Source of the DNA: Chimonanthus salicifolius
Lineage: Eukaryota > Streptophyta > Magnoliopsida > Laurales > Calycanthaceae
Direction of reading: 5' to 3'
Length of the DNA stretch: 64,000 nt
NCBI GenBank assembly: GCA_013350335.1
Contig: CM023537.1
Location: forward strand, 9,728,438 to 9,792,437
Below are positions 53,280 to 64,000 of this stretch, piece by piece; position 1 is the stretch's first letter, and each line of letters begins with the position of its first letter. The translations under genes and the position numbers were made by a program. Below the pieces are notes generated by a model that searched no databases, was not told the DNA's origin, and saw only the letters and a program-made list of their open reading frames with translations.

Positions 53280-54490
53280 GACGCAATGTGTTGCGCATAT
53301 ATTGATTTAATGTTGGAAGATGTTGACAAATTGCCACATGTGAAGCCTTACATGGACAATGCTCGAAGAATTGTTAAATTTTGCATCGGTATCAACATGT
53401 AACAGGTTTGTTGAAGAGAGTTGCAAATGCCAGCCACTACAAGGTTTGCAACTAAATTTATTTCTTTACAATCTGTTTTGAGTCAAGAAGATGCGTTAAG
53501 ATTGATTGTTGTTTCGCCTAAATGGAGAAACATGCCACAATGTAAAAGAAGCAAGGGAAAAGATGTGGCAGACATTCTATATGGTGATGAATTTTGAGAT
53601 GGTGGAAAAAAGGTAATTCAAATTATTGAACCTCTTGTTAAAATATTGAGAGTGGTAGATGGTGATGAGTCTACAATGGGTTACTTATATAATGGACTTA
53701 GTCGTGCAAGAGCAGCCATTAGAAGTCTTTATCCAAATCCTGGTGATGAAGATAAATGCATGGAAATTTTAAGCATTAATAGATAAGAGTTGGAAAAATA
53801 ATTTGCACAGTCCTTTGCATGCTACAACTGCATATTTGCATCATAAAACCAGAAATCAAAGATGGCCTCAATAAAATTATAATGAAAATGGCACAAGGAG
53901 GAGAGTTGATGGAAACATTTAAAGAGTTGGCACTTTATCATTTTATAGATCCAAAAAAATTTGGAGGAATGATGTCAAAGGAATTGATGCAATCATCTTC
54001 ATCTCATCCTAATAAGTTTCTATTCATTTTTTGTTTAGTATTTTATAGTTTATATTAATTCTATGTATCTACTCTTTTAATTACTTTGGGCATTGGTGGG
54101 TGTTATGTGGAAGCTCAATTCCAAATTTGCGGTCCATTGCAAAAAAAATCCGAAGTCAACCATGTAGTGCATCAGTATGTGAGCGCACGTGGAATGTTTT
54201 TAAAGCAACTTATTCGAAAAAGATGAACAAATTGATCCAGAAAAGCTTCAAGATTTGGTTTATGTGAAAGTGAATTTGATGTTGAAAAAGGTTGCAGAAG
54301 AAAAATTGTTTAAGGACTCAAAAGCCATTTCACTTGATGATATTAATCCATTTGATGGTTTGACCAAGGAAAATCAATATGCTATTGATGATGATGATGC
54401 TCCACTTTCTTTTGAGGAGCTTGAGGGCATACAAAATTTTGATTTTTTTAAAACAATGATGATTTCATTGACATTTGATGTTATTTGTTG
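53280..54490 (+). pseudogene. hAT-family transposase, decayed
   Basis: Broken frames give hAT blocks in the right order: CAYIDLMLEDVDKLPHVKPY (about 53295), PATTRFATKFISLQSVLSQE (about 53430), KVIQIIEPLVKILRVVDGDE (about 53610), ARAAIRSLYPNPGDEDKC (about 53710), and the C-terminal dimerisation motif WWVLCGSSIPNLR..SQPCSASVCERTWNVF (54096-54205) with SKKMNKL. An acidic tail follows (54255-54491). At least four frame changes or stops lie between the blocks. The catalytic DDE set is therefore not expressed. No terminal repeats were located. Probably sits antisense within the RCE1 leader intron. Confidence 0.85.
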
Positions 54491-55321
54491 ACCTTAATGA
54501 TACAATTTACTTTTTGATAATTTGTTAATTGAAACTTCAAATTAGCCTTTCTTGGTCGATGATTGCTTTTATAGTTATTTTGATATTGGATGACTTTGAT
54601 ACGGTATTTAATAATGAACTCGTGTAGAATTGTATGATAGTTTTTTACTTAATAAATGTGAGATGAGAATTATTTATTTATTATTTTTTAAATATTTATG
54701 TTTTCAGAAAGATTTTCTAGTTAATTCCTGGTAAAAATCGAAGAATTTGAAGATATCCCGTTATTAACGGTTGCGGTTAATATCCCGAGAACTATAACTG
54801 TGACATTGCACGACAAAATAGATTTTAGGGCGATGAAGCATATGTTTTTAATACGATTTTTAACAGGATAGAAAAGTGGCTGATGACCGTAATCATACCG
54901 AGAACACGATGGCTAAAAAGTAGTGGGTTGGATGCAATTCTTGTCACATAAACAATCAATCGCAGCCCAATACACAGATGGATAAAATCACCACGTATGG
55001 TTACGTGGACGTTAGACATGATCAAGGGCCGAGATCAAGTGGGCCCATATTTACCTTCCTACTTTGCCTTCCAGACGACTCAAAACAACACGCAATAAAA
55101 AAAAAAAGGTCTATATAAATTAGGAGAAGGAAGGAGACACATGAAAAAAAAACAAATAAGAAAAATCAAACGTTGATTAAAAACAAGAGAGAAAGAAAGC
55201 AACTTCTGTCATTAGGGTTTACGTTAGCAAAATCAAGCAACTCTGCTCTGATTACGCGATCGAACGAAAAACGAGAGAGAAGATAACGACGAAAGAGAGA
55301 GAGCACGGAGGTGCAGCTTAC

Positions 55322-55432
55322 ATGTTGGACGAAAAGCCGTGGAGAGGCGCGAGGCGATGGAGCGGAGAGATTTCAGACCGCAGAGGAAAAGGAAAGGGTA
55401 ACCGACCCAGGAAAGCAAGGAGGGGATAAATA
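55322..55432 (-). promoter_or_regulatory. Probable promoter and non-coding first exon of RCE1
   Basis: On the minus strand TATTTAT (55432-55426) is followed by a GC-rich, CT-rich segment and a consensus donor AACAT|GTAAGC (GT at 55320-55321). This fits a 5'-UTR exon of about 75 nt spliced to the acceptor at 49922. Direct evidence is only the signals and the absence of another gene start; the link across 5.4 kb is inferred. Confidence 0.4.
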
Positions 55433-55439
55433 ATGGAGA

Positions 55440-56300
55440 GGGGGTCCGACTTAAAGTTTTCGTGTCCCAAGGAGTGGGCCCACTTTTATTTTAGTCACCA
55501 CCGACTGTTAATGGAATTTGACAGTTTCATGTGCTGGTTAAACAAATCCTCACCATCCATAATATAATTCTTTTCTTTTAGAGATTAAATATAATTTTAT
55601 ATGTTATTTAAATTAATTTTCACTAAATTTAGAATTTTTTCTCTAATAAGTCTTCTTTCCAACAAACAGCTTCAACACAAAATTACCCTCTTTTATAAAT
55701 TTAGAACTTTCTACCTAAAGTCATTTGATCTCATTTAATTGGGTAATGATCCAAAATGGATAAATCCATAACTTAATTTGATTTTGATTTGAAATTTGAA
55801 TTTTGTTTTATAATTTTTGTCTAATACATTCTTTAGATGTGGTAGTCATTTCTCAGATTCTTTTAATTTTTTTTTTTTTGAATAATTGATAGTGTTCTTG
55901 GCATTATTAAATTGTTCAGACTTTATGGTGATTATAGGCATCTTTCAATATATTTTTCTTATTGCTATTGATATCTTAAATCAACTTGTCACCACAGAAG
56001 GCATCAACATGTGTTAGTACTGGATTTATCTGTGGAGGTTTTACACTGGTTTTTTCACAGTTTCCCACACGTAAATTAAAAAAAAAAATGTGTTAATTTA
56101 AAAAAAAATGATAAAAAGTGATTTACTGAAAGAGTAAACAAAAGGCTAAGACAACAAAAATCCCCTCACAAAGGCAAAACTAAAATAACAGAAGGGAAAA
56201 ACACAAGATACAGGAAATAAAATTGAAGAAAAACACGTAGCTGTGGAGTGAAAGAAATAACAAAACAGGGAAGAATTAAAAGCTACACGTCTGATACTCA
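55440..56300. other. Upstream of the putative RCE1 promoter
   Basis: AT-rich, no gene recognised. Confidence 0.4.
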
Positions 56301-56658
56301 TTAATGATCACTTGATGTCTAGAAATTCAAGTTTTGGCAAACATGTTGCCTTCAGCATTAAGCTCTCTAGGGGCATGGGAGAAAGACACTGGAATGCTAA
56401 TACAAATATCAAGAGTTTTCTCAATGGGATTAGCTAAGGAAAAAAATCACCAACAGATGACCTTTTGATGGCATGAGCCAAATCTCCCGTAATGACTAAT
56501 GAAAAGAAGTTTTGTCCCTGTAAATCTTGAGAGCGAAAAGAAACATCAAAGCATACACAATACAAATGACAGACAACAAGTCTCAGCGAGTAATAGAGAG
56601 ATTTCACCAAGATTTTTAATGATGCCATCAATGCTAGCAGGTTCTGAGGCACCCAAAG

Positions 56659-56902
56659 TGTTAACAAGTCTCTACTCTATGTGTTTAATATGGTATCAAG
56701 TTGGGGATACCACAAGGCATCGGGTTTGTATCTTCAACCATGCGTGAAGGGGAAGAGTCAAGTGTCTCTAGCCTTCGAGCTAAGGGGGAGTGTTAGTAAG
56801 TCTCATATATCCAGTAGACCTTTGGATCTTGAGATTTATAAACACATGAGCATCATCTCCTTTCAAGCCAGTTTTTAAAGATGAGTTCTATAGCACAAAA
56901 CA
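56659..56902 (+). mobile_element. TRIM element nested in the LINE RNase H
   Basis: The left LTR, internally deleted (56659-56690, TGTTAACAAGTCTC..GTTTAATA), is followed by the primer site TGGTATCAAG (56691). About 90 bp of internal sequence follow, then the polypurine tract TAAGGGGGAG (56781-56790) and a 112-bp right LTR (56791-56902, TGTTAGTAAGTCTCATATAT to ..CACAAAACA). It shares the LTR end block TTTCAAG..GTTTTTAA.GATG.GTTCTA with 1111-1316. It separates two halves of one RNase H reading frame. Confidence 0.8.
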
Positions 56903-57624
56903 CTACCACCAAAATTTAATTTGAAAGAACCACGAGAAGGAGAGTGGAAGGCACGAAGACTAAAAGGATTGCAAGGAGAATGACCACTAATCTCTATCCA
57001 GTTTCTCATTCATTCAAACACATCTGCTAAAGGATTTCACCATTTTCTTTAAAGGATCAAAGCTACCAACTTTGAATATGATATAGAAGAGAACTCGAAG
57101 ACACCCAATCAATGTCAAACCAAGATAGGAACTAGTTCCAGATGGTAGTGACATACAGACAACTTAAAGCACATGGAGAGAACTCTCTGTTCCTAAAAAC
57201 AAATAATATCCATTAACTAGCAACAAACGACTGTAACGTTCCTCAAATCTTTTATTGTGAGGATTTTATCTTGACGAGCAACCCAGTTAAAACAATGCAC
57301 TTTAAGAGTTCTTTAACACTCCCAAAAGGAGAGAGTTATTCCTTCTGGGTTAGCCCAAAATGTATAGAAGGGATTAACAGAGAATTTACTGCCAGTCTCA
57401 AGCTTCCAAACTCTGCTATCTAGACTTCAGTGACTAATGTAAGCTGAATGAAGAGATTAAGGAGAGAAAGCAGCTCATCTTCCTCCCAATCATTCAAGTT
57501 TCTTCTCAAGATGGAGCACCAAGAACATCATTAGACAAACAACTCATGCAATTCGATACCAGAGCATTTGGGTTAGTAGCAATGCGGAGAAGTGAAGGAA
57601 ACCTATTTGACAAAGTCCTTGTTA

Positions 57625-57824
57625 ACCCTGAGAGGTTAGCTAGATGGTTATTTTCCATCCTTCGTTGTGGGAAGTCTCGAGATCAAGCCCTACTCAACAC
57701 AAAAAGAGTCACTCCCCTTAATTTTGTACTCAGGCATGTACATCAAATGGTCTCTCTAAAACAGGAGTCATCTCCTAAACCAGCTCAATATGTGACGTTA
57801 ATGAAAAAAAAAATTAAGAAACTA
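57625..57824 (+). mobile_element. SINE-like insertion in the LINE
   Basis: Box-A-like TAGCTAGATGG (57640 area), box-B-like GAGATCAAGCCC (about 57680), and a run of ten A before ATTAAG at 57815. It interrupts the LINE reading. Target duplication not resolved. Confidence 0.5.
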
Positions 57825-58439
57825 CAATCACCCCTTTCTAAAATTTTGATACACCTCTAGTACCTTTATTGGTGCTCCATCCATTCTAATGAACCTGGTA
57901 TTTTTCAAGAACAATTTTATTCCAAAAACTGCAGATTTTTCACCTCTTCTCCACAACCATTTTCTAATGAGGGCCAAGTTGGTAAACTTTAAGCATCTAA
58001 TACCATGCCCACCAATCTTTGTAGGAAAATGAACTTGAGACCAATTCACTGGGTGGTATTTTTTCACACCATTCCATAGAAAATTCGTTTGCTATTTCCC
58101 AATCCTTCAGATAATCAGAATCGGGCATGTAAAGCAAATGAAGATTTAATTAGGGTCACCCTGCCACCATTGGAAGGATGTTTATTGTACCATATGGCGT
58201 ACCGACCTTCAATTCTTTCAAGTTTCAACAACAAAATCCCACTAAGCTTTAATGATCCTACCAATACACAAAGGAAAACTCAAGTAAGAGATAGGGTGCT
58301 AACCAATCTTACATCTGAACTCACCAGTGAGGGAGACTGATCTCTGATGTGCATTAGCTTAAAACTAATGTATATAGATAAGATGGGTGATTACTGATTA
58401 CTCAACCTTATTTGAAATCACTTTTAAGTCACATGCAAT

Positions 58440-58592
58440 CAGGGTTGGCCCTGGATACAGGCGGCCTAGGCCCCCAAAATTTTAGGATATGTCAGGGCCT
58501 AAAAAAAAAAAGGATACTAATTGCAGTAGATGCCCATCTTATGGTTTCACCTAGGGCTCTTAAAATTTCACGACATCTCAGGACCAACACTG
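58440..58592. mobile_element. hAT-type MITE with perfect 8-bp duplication
   Basis: Ends CAGGGTTGGCCCTG and CAGGACCAACACTG (inverse CAGTGTTGGTCCTG). CATGCAAT occurs exactly on both sides (58432-58439, 58593-58600). 153 bp, non-coding. Related to 2020-2162. Confidence 0.9.
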
Positions 58593-58600
58593 CATGCAAT

Positions 58601-59327
58601 ACTTCATAGCTGACATATAATAGTTCTAAAATAAGGCGACATTTTGTCAAAATGATCAATGGAGACATCTCAGGCCCACTTTTGTCCGCCCATTCAAAAG
58701 TTTTATTTTTCACATATAGATTTCATTAATCATTTTGAATAGAATAATCGGTTTATGTTTTGAATGACCACAAGAGTTTAGTAAATTAACATGTAATTTA
58801 AAGTGATGATTGATTCATCGAAAATGACTATGCACGAAATTAAGATCAATACAAAATTACTTTAACTAAATTAATCAAGCCATGAATTTAAGCTTCCCAA
58901 ATTTCGATCTTTCAAAAAAAAATTCAATCTTTAATATTGTATGCTTTAGAATATGACTTTAATGATCAAATCAGATGGATTTTATTCAGCCATAACTCAA
59001 GTATAGACCTCTCCAACAAAACCATTATCATAAGAAACAGTGAGCCCCACTTTTAAAAAATTTTAATCTTTAAACTTCTATTATTTTTAAAAACATGACT
59101 TGATTGATCTAATATAATTAGATTTACTCAACTTCATTATACATAAGGGTACAATTTTGAATTAAGTCAAACTGAACTCTATTAACTCAATTTCTAAAAT
59201 ATGGGCGAGTTAACCCAATGCACTATGCCAGAAAAAACTTGATCTTTTTTTCATTTGACTCTACTTATGCTCAAGCTTTTGCATAACCTAAACTGCCAAA
59301 ATTACCTAAACTATATATGTTAGTATA
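58601..59327. other. No supported gene
   Basis: AT-rich intergenic DNA. Confidence 0.4.
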
Positions 59328-59329
59328 TA

Positions 59330-59519
59330 CTTCCTCTGTCCCATTTTATTCGTCTCATTTGAAATATTTGTATTTTTTAAAAAGCTCTCTATATAAGCTA
59401 GCACTCCATGTAATCTCATCAATTTTCAACACATTTTATACTACTCTAATATAAATGAGACAACTATTTTGAAATAATACCAAAATCCATATAGGACAAC
59501 TAATTTAGGACAGAGAGAG
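59330..59519. mobile_element. Stowaway MITE
   Basis: Starts CTTCCTCTGTCCCATTTTAT and ends TAATTTAGGACAGAGAGAG, with TA on both sides (59328-59329, 59520-59521). 190 bp. Different subfamily from the copy at 26985. Confidence 0.85.
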
Positions 59520-59802
59520 TATGTTATTATCTACACACATATATTTAGGATCAATTATCATCAAATAAAAGTTGAGGACTTCTACGAGGGGGTACTAGGG
59601 CTCATGTGTATGGGTTGGTTGAAAAGGCTTACATTTAAAGGGGTTCTTGTAAAAAGCACTTTGATAGAATAAGTGATTTCATGTCTTCAAGGTCTCAAAG
59701 GTTAAATTTTATCAATAATGAAAATTGATATGGTTAGCTCAATGGGTTTTGTAATGCGAGGTCAAAATGGTAAAAATTTAATTCACAAAGGGTAAGTGAG
59801 TG

Positions 59803-60516
59803 CAGGGTTGCCACTTGGGTTGGGCCCAACCCATGCTGACCTGGCCCGACCAACAAATTGGAGCACGAATTAAGGTTAAAAATAGGGCCCAATTTAAATT
59901 CATGTCATGCATGGGTCTTACATTCTTAAGGCCTCACCCACTTGAAAGCCCGAATTAAATAATATATCGTGATTAATTAAAATATCAATATCTATGCATT
60001 AGAAAATCCCATCTATTCATCTTGAACATAACCCTAGCCATGTATCTTTATCCTCTCCTCTCAACAAACTTATTATCCTATTTTGAGAAATTAATTTTAG
60101 GGTATTTTTGGGTCAAACTTGAAATCTATTTTTTAGTTTATTTGTTTGAAGTTTTATACAATGAATTAATTAGAAGTGAAACAATAACGTGAGAACTTAA
60201 TTGATGTGATATATATAATAAGAATTAGTGGCCATAATTATTTTTGTGATGGGAAAAGATGATTCAGTATGATAAATTCTATTAAACACTTTTATGCAAC
60301 AAATAACAGTAGCAAATTATTTAGAATTAAATTTAGTAAGGGCCCAAAAACCAAAGGCCCATATGGGCCCTTATTTTTATTAATGACCCAAGCCCAGCTT
60401 CAAATAATTTTGACCTACATTGGCGCAAAATTTGAGGGTAGGCTTTATATTTATAATCTAGATCATAGTCCAATTTGAGTTAAGGCCTGACCCGGCCCAC
60501 TTGAGTTGCACCCTTG
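59803..60516. mobile_element. Non-autonomous hAT-type element, 714 bp
   Basis: Starts CAGGGTTGCCACTTGGGTTG and its inverted right end is CAAGGGTGCAACTCAAGTGG. Outside are AGTGAGTG (59795-59802) and AGTGACTA (60517-60524), six of eight matching. The interior repeats GGGCCCAA/GGGCCCTT words and has no transposase. Confidence 0.7.
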
Positions 60517-60524
60517 AGTGACTA

Positions 60525-62300
60525 AGGGGAACAGGGGTGTAACTGATGGGTCCATTTGGTTGTCCTCAAATCTTTTTTTAGGATGGACCAATGTGAACAC
60601 ATGCTTCACATGTGGCCCCATGCAAATAGCGTAAAAAAATTTACATCTCTTTCATTGAATTGAATTACTAAAATAAAATTATATACTTTGTCTATTGACA
60701 AAAAAATATATACTGTAAAAAACATGTTACCATAACATGATTTCATTTAAATTTAGATTATAGTTAACATGCATATATACACCTATAAACTAGTACAGAC
60801 ACGTGTCTCGCATATGGTTTTATGAAAACATCATCAAAAGAGTACACCCTTTTTTATTGAATTAAATGATTATTAAAATTAAAATATAAATAAAATCTAA
60901 TACATAAAAATATAAACGAAAAAAACATGATAACAAAATATAATTTCATTTAAATTTATATTATTTTAATTATAATTTGTATATATACACTTGTATATTT
61001 GACGAAGTGAGAAGCTGAGGAACCTTAGAGCATCAGGTATGACATACTGATGGCCAGCTAGTAACACATATGGCCACAATGTGTGTACCGTGTGGTGCTG
61101 GCCATCAGTGGAGCCCACATCAAAGTTTGTTAGATGGTTGGCCACAGGTAACACAAGGGTAGTCAGCCATTTAACATTCTCTCTCCTACTTCTCTTTCTC
61201 TCTCTTTTTATATATATATATATATATACACACCGCTGTATATATAACTTGTATATAGTTTTTGATTTTTTTTTCTCTTTTTATTTATTTATTTGATTAT
61301 TTTGGATTTTTTTTGTTTTTGTTTTTGGGTATAATTTGTATATTAGGGCAAATCATATGTAATGTATTTTTATTTATGCTAGAGTAGATAATGTCTTTTT
61401 AATTTATTTATTTCCAACATCACAAATATGTATGTCTTATTAATTTATTTAATTTCTTGTCAGAAAATATGTATGTTTTTTAATTTATTTAATTACTTGT
61501 GAGAAAATATGTATGTTTTGTTAATTTATTTAATTACTTGTGTAAAAATATGTAATGTCTTTATTTATTTTCTTTTAAATTTGTTAAAAAAATATACATA
61601 AAAAAATAATAATAAAATATTAAAAAATATTCATTCTAGTTAACACTGTACCTTGTGGCGAGACTGGCTAAAAATTATATCCAACCATGTCATCAAAAGA
61701 AATATTATTTAATTATATGACTAACTAAATTATGTAACAGCACCAATCACAATTGGACGTATCATACCGGCTGCCCTTACATACATCCCAATTGGGCTGG
61801 AAGAAATAGATTCCAATTGGACTGGAAGAAATTAATGAGGCAATGGAGACCGGAAAAGAACAGGTGAGCTTAATTCATCAAGCCAAAAAGTCTATCCTCA
61901 AGTCATTAGTCTCATAAATTCAAAAACATGCTGTGACTTATGGCTCCCTTTTCAACCTTATTTAATGAGTCTGCGCTGCGGCTCCCTTTCCTGTTCTTCC
62001 GCTTGTGCTTTCCTTTGGGTCGCCGTAACTTATCGGGTTGCTACAGTAAAGTGTGCTGCATCTAAGTCTGCCGTGACGTGTTGAGTTGATGGTCTTGTTA
62101 GAGATTTGGTCATTGCATCAAAAAAATTAAAATTAATGAAATGCAAAAAATTAATTTTTTAAACTCAATTTAAAATCTATGTTCTAAATCTTCAGTTTGA
62201 ACTCTATTATACATGTGAGAAGTTATCGATGAATTTTTTCGTTATTAACTCAGCAAAAAATACAACTACCACCACAAATTCCCGTTGACCTCCTCTAATG
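60525..62300. other. Intergenic, AT-rich
   Basis: No gene recognised. 61046-61058 and 61097-61109 form a perfect 13-bp inverted repeat (ACTGATGGCCAGC). (TA)n at 61209-61227. 61385-61560 repeats ATATGTATGTTTTTTAATTT-like words three to four times at about 60-bp spacing. Confidence 0.5.
61385..61560. repeat. Short AT-rich tandem repeat
   Basis: TTAATTTATTTAATTACTTG and GAGAAAATATGTATGTTTT alternate in three to four diverged units of roughly 55-60 bp. Confidence 0.6.
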
Positions 62301-62307
62301 GTCCACC

Positions 62308-62855
62308 CAGGGGTCAAAAAATCGGCTCGGCCGATATCTGATACGGACGATATATCGGCCGATAATTTTATCTCTCATACCGATATCGGCATTTTCTCTC
62401 TCCTCCGATATCGGAACCGTGAAAAAACCGCAAAAAACCGTGATGAATAGTGGTGAACCGTGACAAAACTGTAAAAAACCGTAAAAAACCGCAAAAAACC
62501 GTAAAAAACCGTGAACACCCTGAGAACCGTAAACCCTGAACCGCGGAAAACCACGAAAAACCGTGAATACCCCTGAGAACCGTAAACCGTGGAAAACCGC
62601 AAAAAACCGCGAAAAACCGTGTAAAAACCGCGAAAAACCGTATCGTTGTTTTAAATTTTTTTTTTTTTTTTAAATACCGATATTTATGAATATCGGCCGA
62701 TATTGTGACCGATATTTCGGACTGAATATCGGCCATATCGGCCGATATTCGGTATGTACGGTCGATACTTATCGTATCGGCCGATATTACTCGGTTTAAA
62801 AAAACCGATATATATCGGCCGATACGATATGTATCGGCCGATATTTAAACCTTAG
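62308..62855. mobile_element. TATCGGCCGATA-family element with 8-bp target duplication
   Basis: GGTCCACC lies on both sides (62300-62307, 62856-62863). The element begins CAGGGGTCAAAAAATCGG and ends TTTAAACCTTAG, weakly inverted. At least seven TCGGCCGAT palindromes occur, with others in TATCGGCC half-form. The 8-bp duplication and CAGGGGT end point to hAT mobilisation. No transposase inside. Confidence 0.75.
62412..62643. repeat. AAAAACCGYG minisatellite inside the element
   Basis: About twenty variants of a 10-11-bp unit AAAAAACCGT / AAAAACCGCG follow each other, interrupted by two longer similar blocks (CCCTGAGAACCGTAAACC at about 62519 and 62572). Confidence 0.9.
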
Positions 62856-62863
62856 GGTCCACC

Positions 62864-63480
62864 TATTCCTTAGATTGCCTTCTCATATATTTAAACATGA
62901 GATACAGTGCTCGCTCTGAACTGCAATGAAGAAATAAAAATCAATAAGAAACTTTTATTAACTATGGATTTCATTTTTTAAAAATTGAATAAAGAAAAAT
63001 ACCTAAATAAAACTTATTTTTTATAATTATTTAACAATGACTTCTACTTTAATTTAATAACTTCACAAAATATCACGTAATATTTAACTCAAAAGTGAAT
63101 CATAAAAACTAAGGACATAATTGTCTTCATTCGAGTTTCCGATCCAAACATGCAACACGAGGTTCAGTGCTGTGGGTCACCAGGGCACATAAAATCAACA
63201 AAACTGAATGAAATAAATTGCAAATTCGTCTACGCCTCTATAGTCGGCAGGTTCTATCATTTTTCAGGACGCCACTAATTAATTGCTTCAACCATAATAA
63301 GATAACAACAGTATTAATATTAGTAGGCAATATCAAAGAAGTGATCTTTATTAGATCTATAGTATTCTATTATCTCACAATCCCATTATATGTTATCAAC
63401 TTATCCTAGACCCAAATCTGATCAAAACCAAATTAAAAATAATATTTGAGTCATTTGTTTATTCTTTTCCCCTGGTTCCA
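62864..63480. other. No supported gene
   Basis: AT-rich intergenic DNA, nothing recognised. Confidence 0.4.
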
Positions 63481-63685
63481 AATCTCGGCCCATACATCTC
63501 GTATCAGCCGAAATATCTCGGGTTTTGGACGCCCGAGATATCTCGACTGATGTAACCGGGATCTCACCAATATCAGTCAGTATGGTCGAGATTTGGCCAA
63601 AAAAAAAGAGAGAGAGAAAGAAATATCACCCGATATCAGCCGAGATATCAGGTGATACTCGTGTGTCCGAGATCTCGAGTCCACC
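63481..63685. mobile_element. CGAGATATCTCG variant related to the TATCGGCCGATA family
   Basis: Dense in ATCTCGG, GCCGAGATATC and ATATCAGCCGA, with a 10-bp perfect hairpin ATATCTCGGG/CCCGAGATAT (63513-63522, 63532-63541) and a GAGAGAGAAAGAAA tract as in the other members. Terminal repeats not resolved. Confidence 0.5.
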
Positions 63686-64000
63686 ATTTTTTTTATTCCT
63701 GCTTTTAGCTCATGTATCGTGTGGAAGTTAAAAAAATCTTAACTTATTTACTCAATCTTTAATAACTCAATGGCTCGTATCAAAGGGAAGTTGTCTTGCT
63801 TTTCATTTTTTTAAGATAGTTTTTATTCTTATTTTTATATTTTTTTAAATTTTTTAGAAATTAAAATTTAATTAGATCAAATAGAAAATTTGTTATTACT
63901 TATAGCTAATCTAACCAATTGTCACCTCTAATTATCACCTTAAAACTAAATGTTAATTTTTTAAGATGAAACTTTTATTAAAAAATTTTATTGTCATTTT
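63686..64000. other. No supported gene
   Basis: AT-rich window end. Confidence 0.4.

Larger units (their letters stand above)
56300..58340 (-). mobile_element. L1-type LINE, 3' half, degenerate
   Basis: Minus strand. 58067-57828 reads KYHPVNWSQVHFPTKIGGHG, then LALIRKWLWRRG, the region between reverse transcriptase and the zf-RVT domain of plant L1 LINEs. 57500-57330 gives LNDWEEDELLSLLNLF and, after a frameshift, DSRVWKLETGSKFSVNPFYT (zf-RVT). RNase H starts at about 56925 with KLNFGGS, is cut by a TRIM, and resumes at 56658 with TLGASEPASIDGIIKNLGEI. The first catalytic Asp is replaced by Gly. Stops and shifts are frequent. A SINE-like insert lies at 57625-57824. Confidence 0.85.

Overview
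This is plant nuclear DNA from an AT-rich, repeat-laden angiosperm genome. Genes have many introns with GT/AG borders, and their proteins belong to plant families: an HD-Zip I homeodomain factor, a BES1/BZR1 factor, a plant-type aminopeptidase P1 and the NEDD8 E2 RCE1. Long introns full of SINEs, LINEs and MITEs, together with dicot/magnoliid-like TRIM and Stowaway elements, suggest a woody non-grass angiosperm. I cannot place the species more closely.

Four protein-coding genes can be assembled. (1) An HB21/HB40/HB53-type HD-Zip I gene (+, 4932-6713, three exons) whose second exon has a frame break just before the homeodomain. (2) Cytosolic X-prolyl aminopeptidase APP1 (+, 12621-29598, 17 exons, 628 codons, every exon junction in phase). 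(3) A BES1/BZR1-family brassinosteroid transcription factor (-, 36418-34171, two exons, 320 codons). (4) The NEDD8-conjugating enzyme UBC12/RCE1 (-, 49916-46466, five coding exons, 183 codons), probably with a 5'-UTR intron of about 5.4 kb reaching a promoter near 55.4 kb. They do not form a functional cluster. HB40-like and BES1 are both hormone-linked regulators, and APP1 and RCE1 are housekeeping protein-turnover genes.

The rest is repeat DNA. At 1-12 kb lie TRIM and hAT-type remnants, several tRNA-derived SINEs, a degenerate GGGCC-rich repeat tract, a copia 3' end and a 644-bp hairpin element that sits on the APP1 promoter. Inside APP1 are SINEs, a degenerate RTE-type LINE split by a Stowaway MITE and a recent 210-bp tandem duplication. 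At 29.6-34.2 kb and 36.7-39.0 kb there is little recognisable. At 39-46 kb are a LINE RNase H remnant, a foldback element with internal tandem repeats and a 5'-truncated LINE tail. At 50-54.5 kb, probably inside the RCE1 leader intron, are a TRIM-like element, duplicated microsatellites and a decayed hAT transposase. At 56.3-58.3 kb is an L1-type LINE with a TRIM inside its RNase H region. At 58.4-64 kb are two hAT-type non-autonomous elements with target duplications, a Stowaway, and further members of a family built from the palindrome TATCGGCCGATA.

No rRNA gene, tRNA gene, organellar insertion or CRISPR array was seen. The least ordinary signals are the TATCGGCCGATA element family (four loci, one forming a long hairpin directly upstream of APP1), the frame break in the HB40-like gene and the layered nesting of retroelements.
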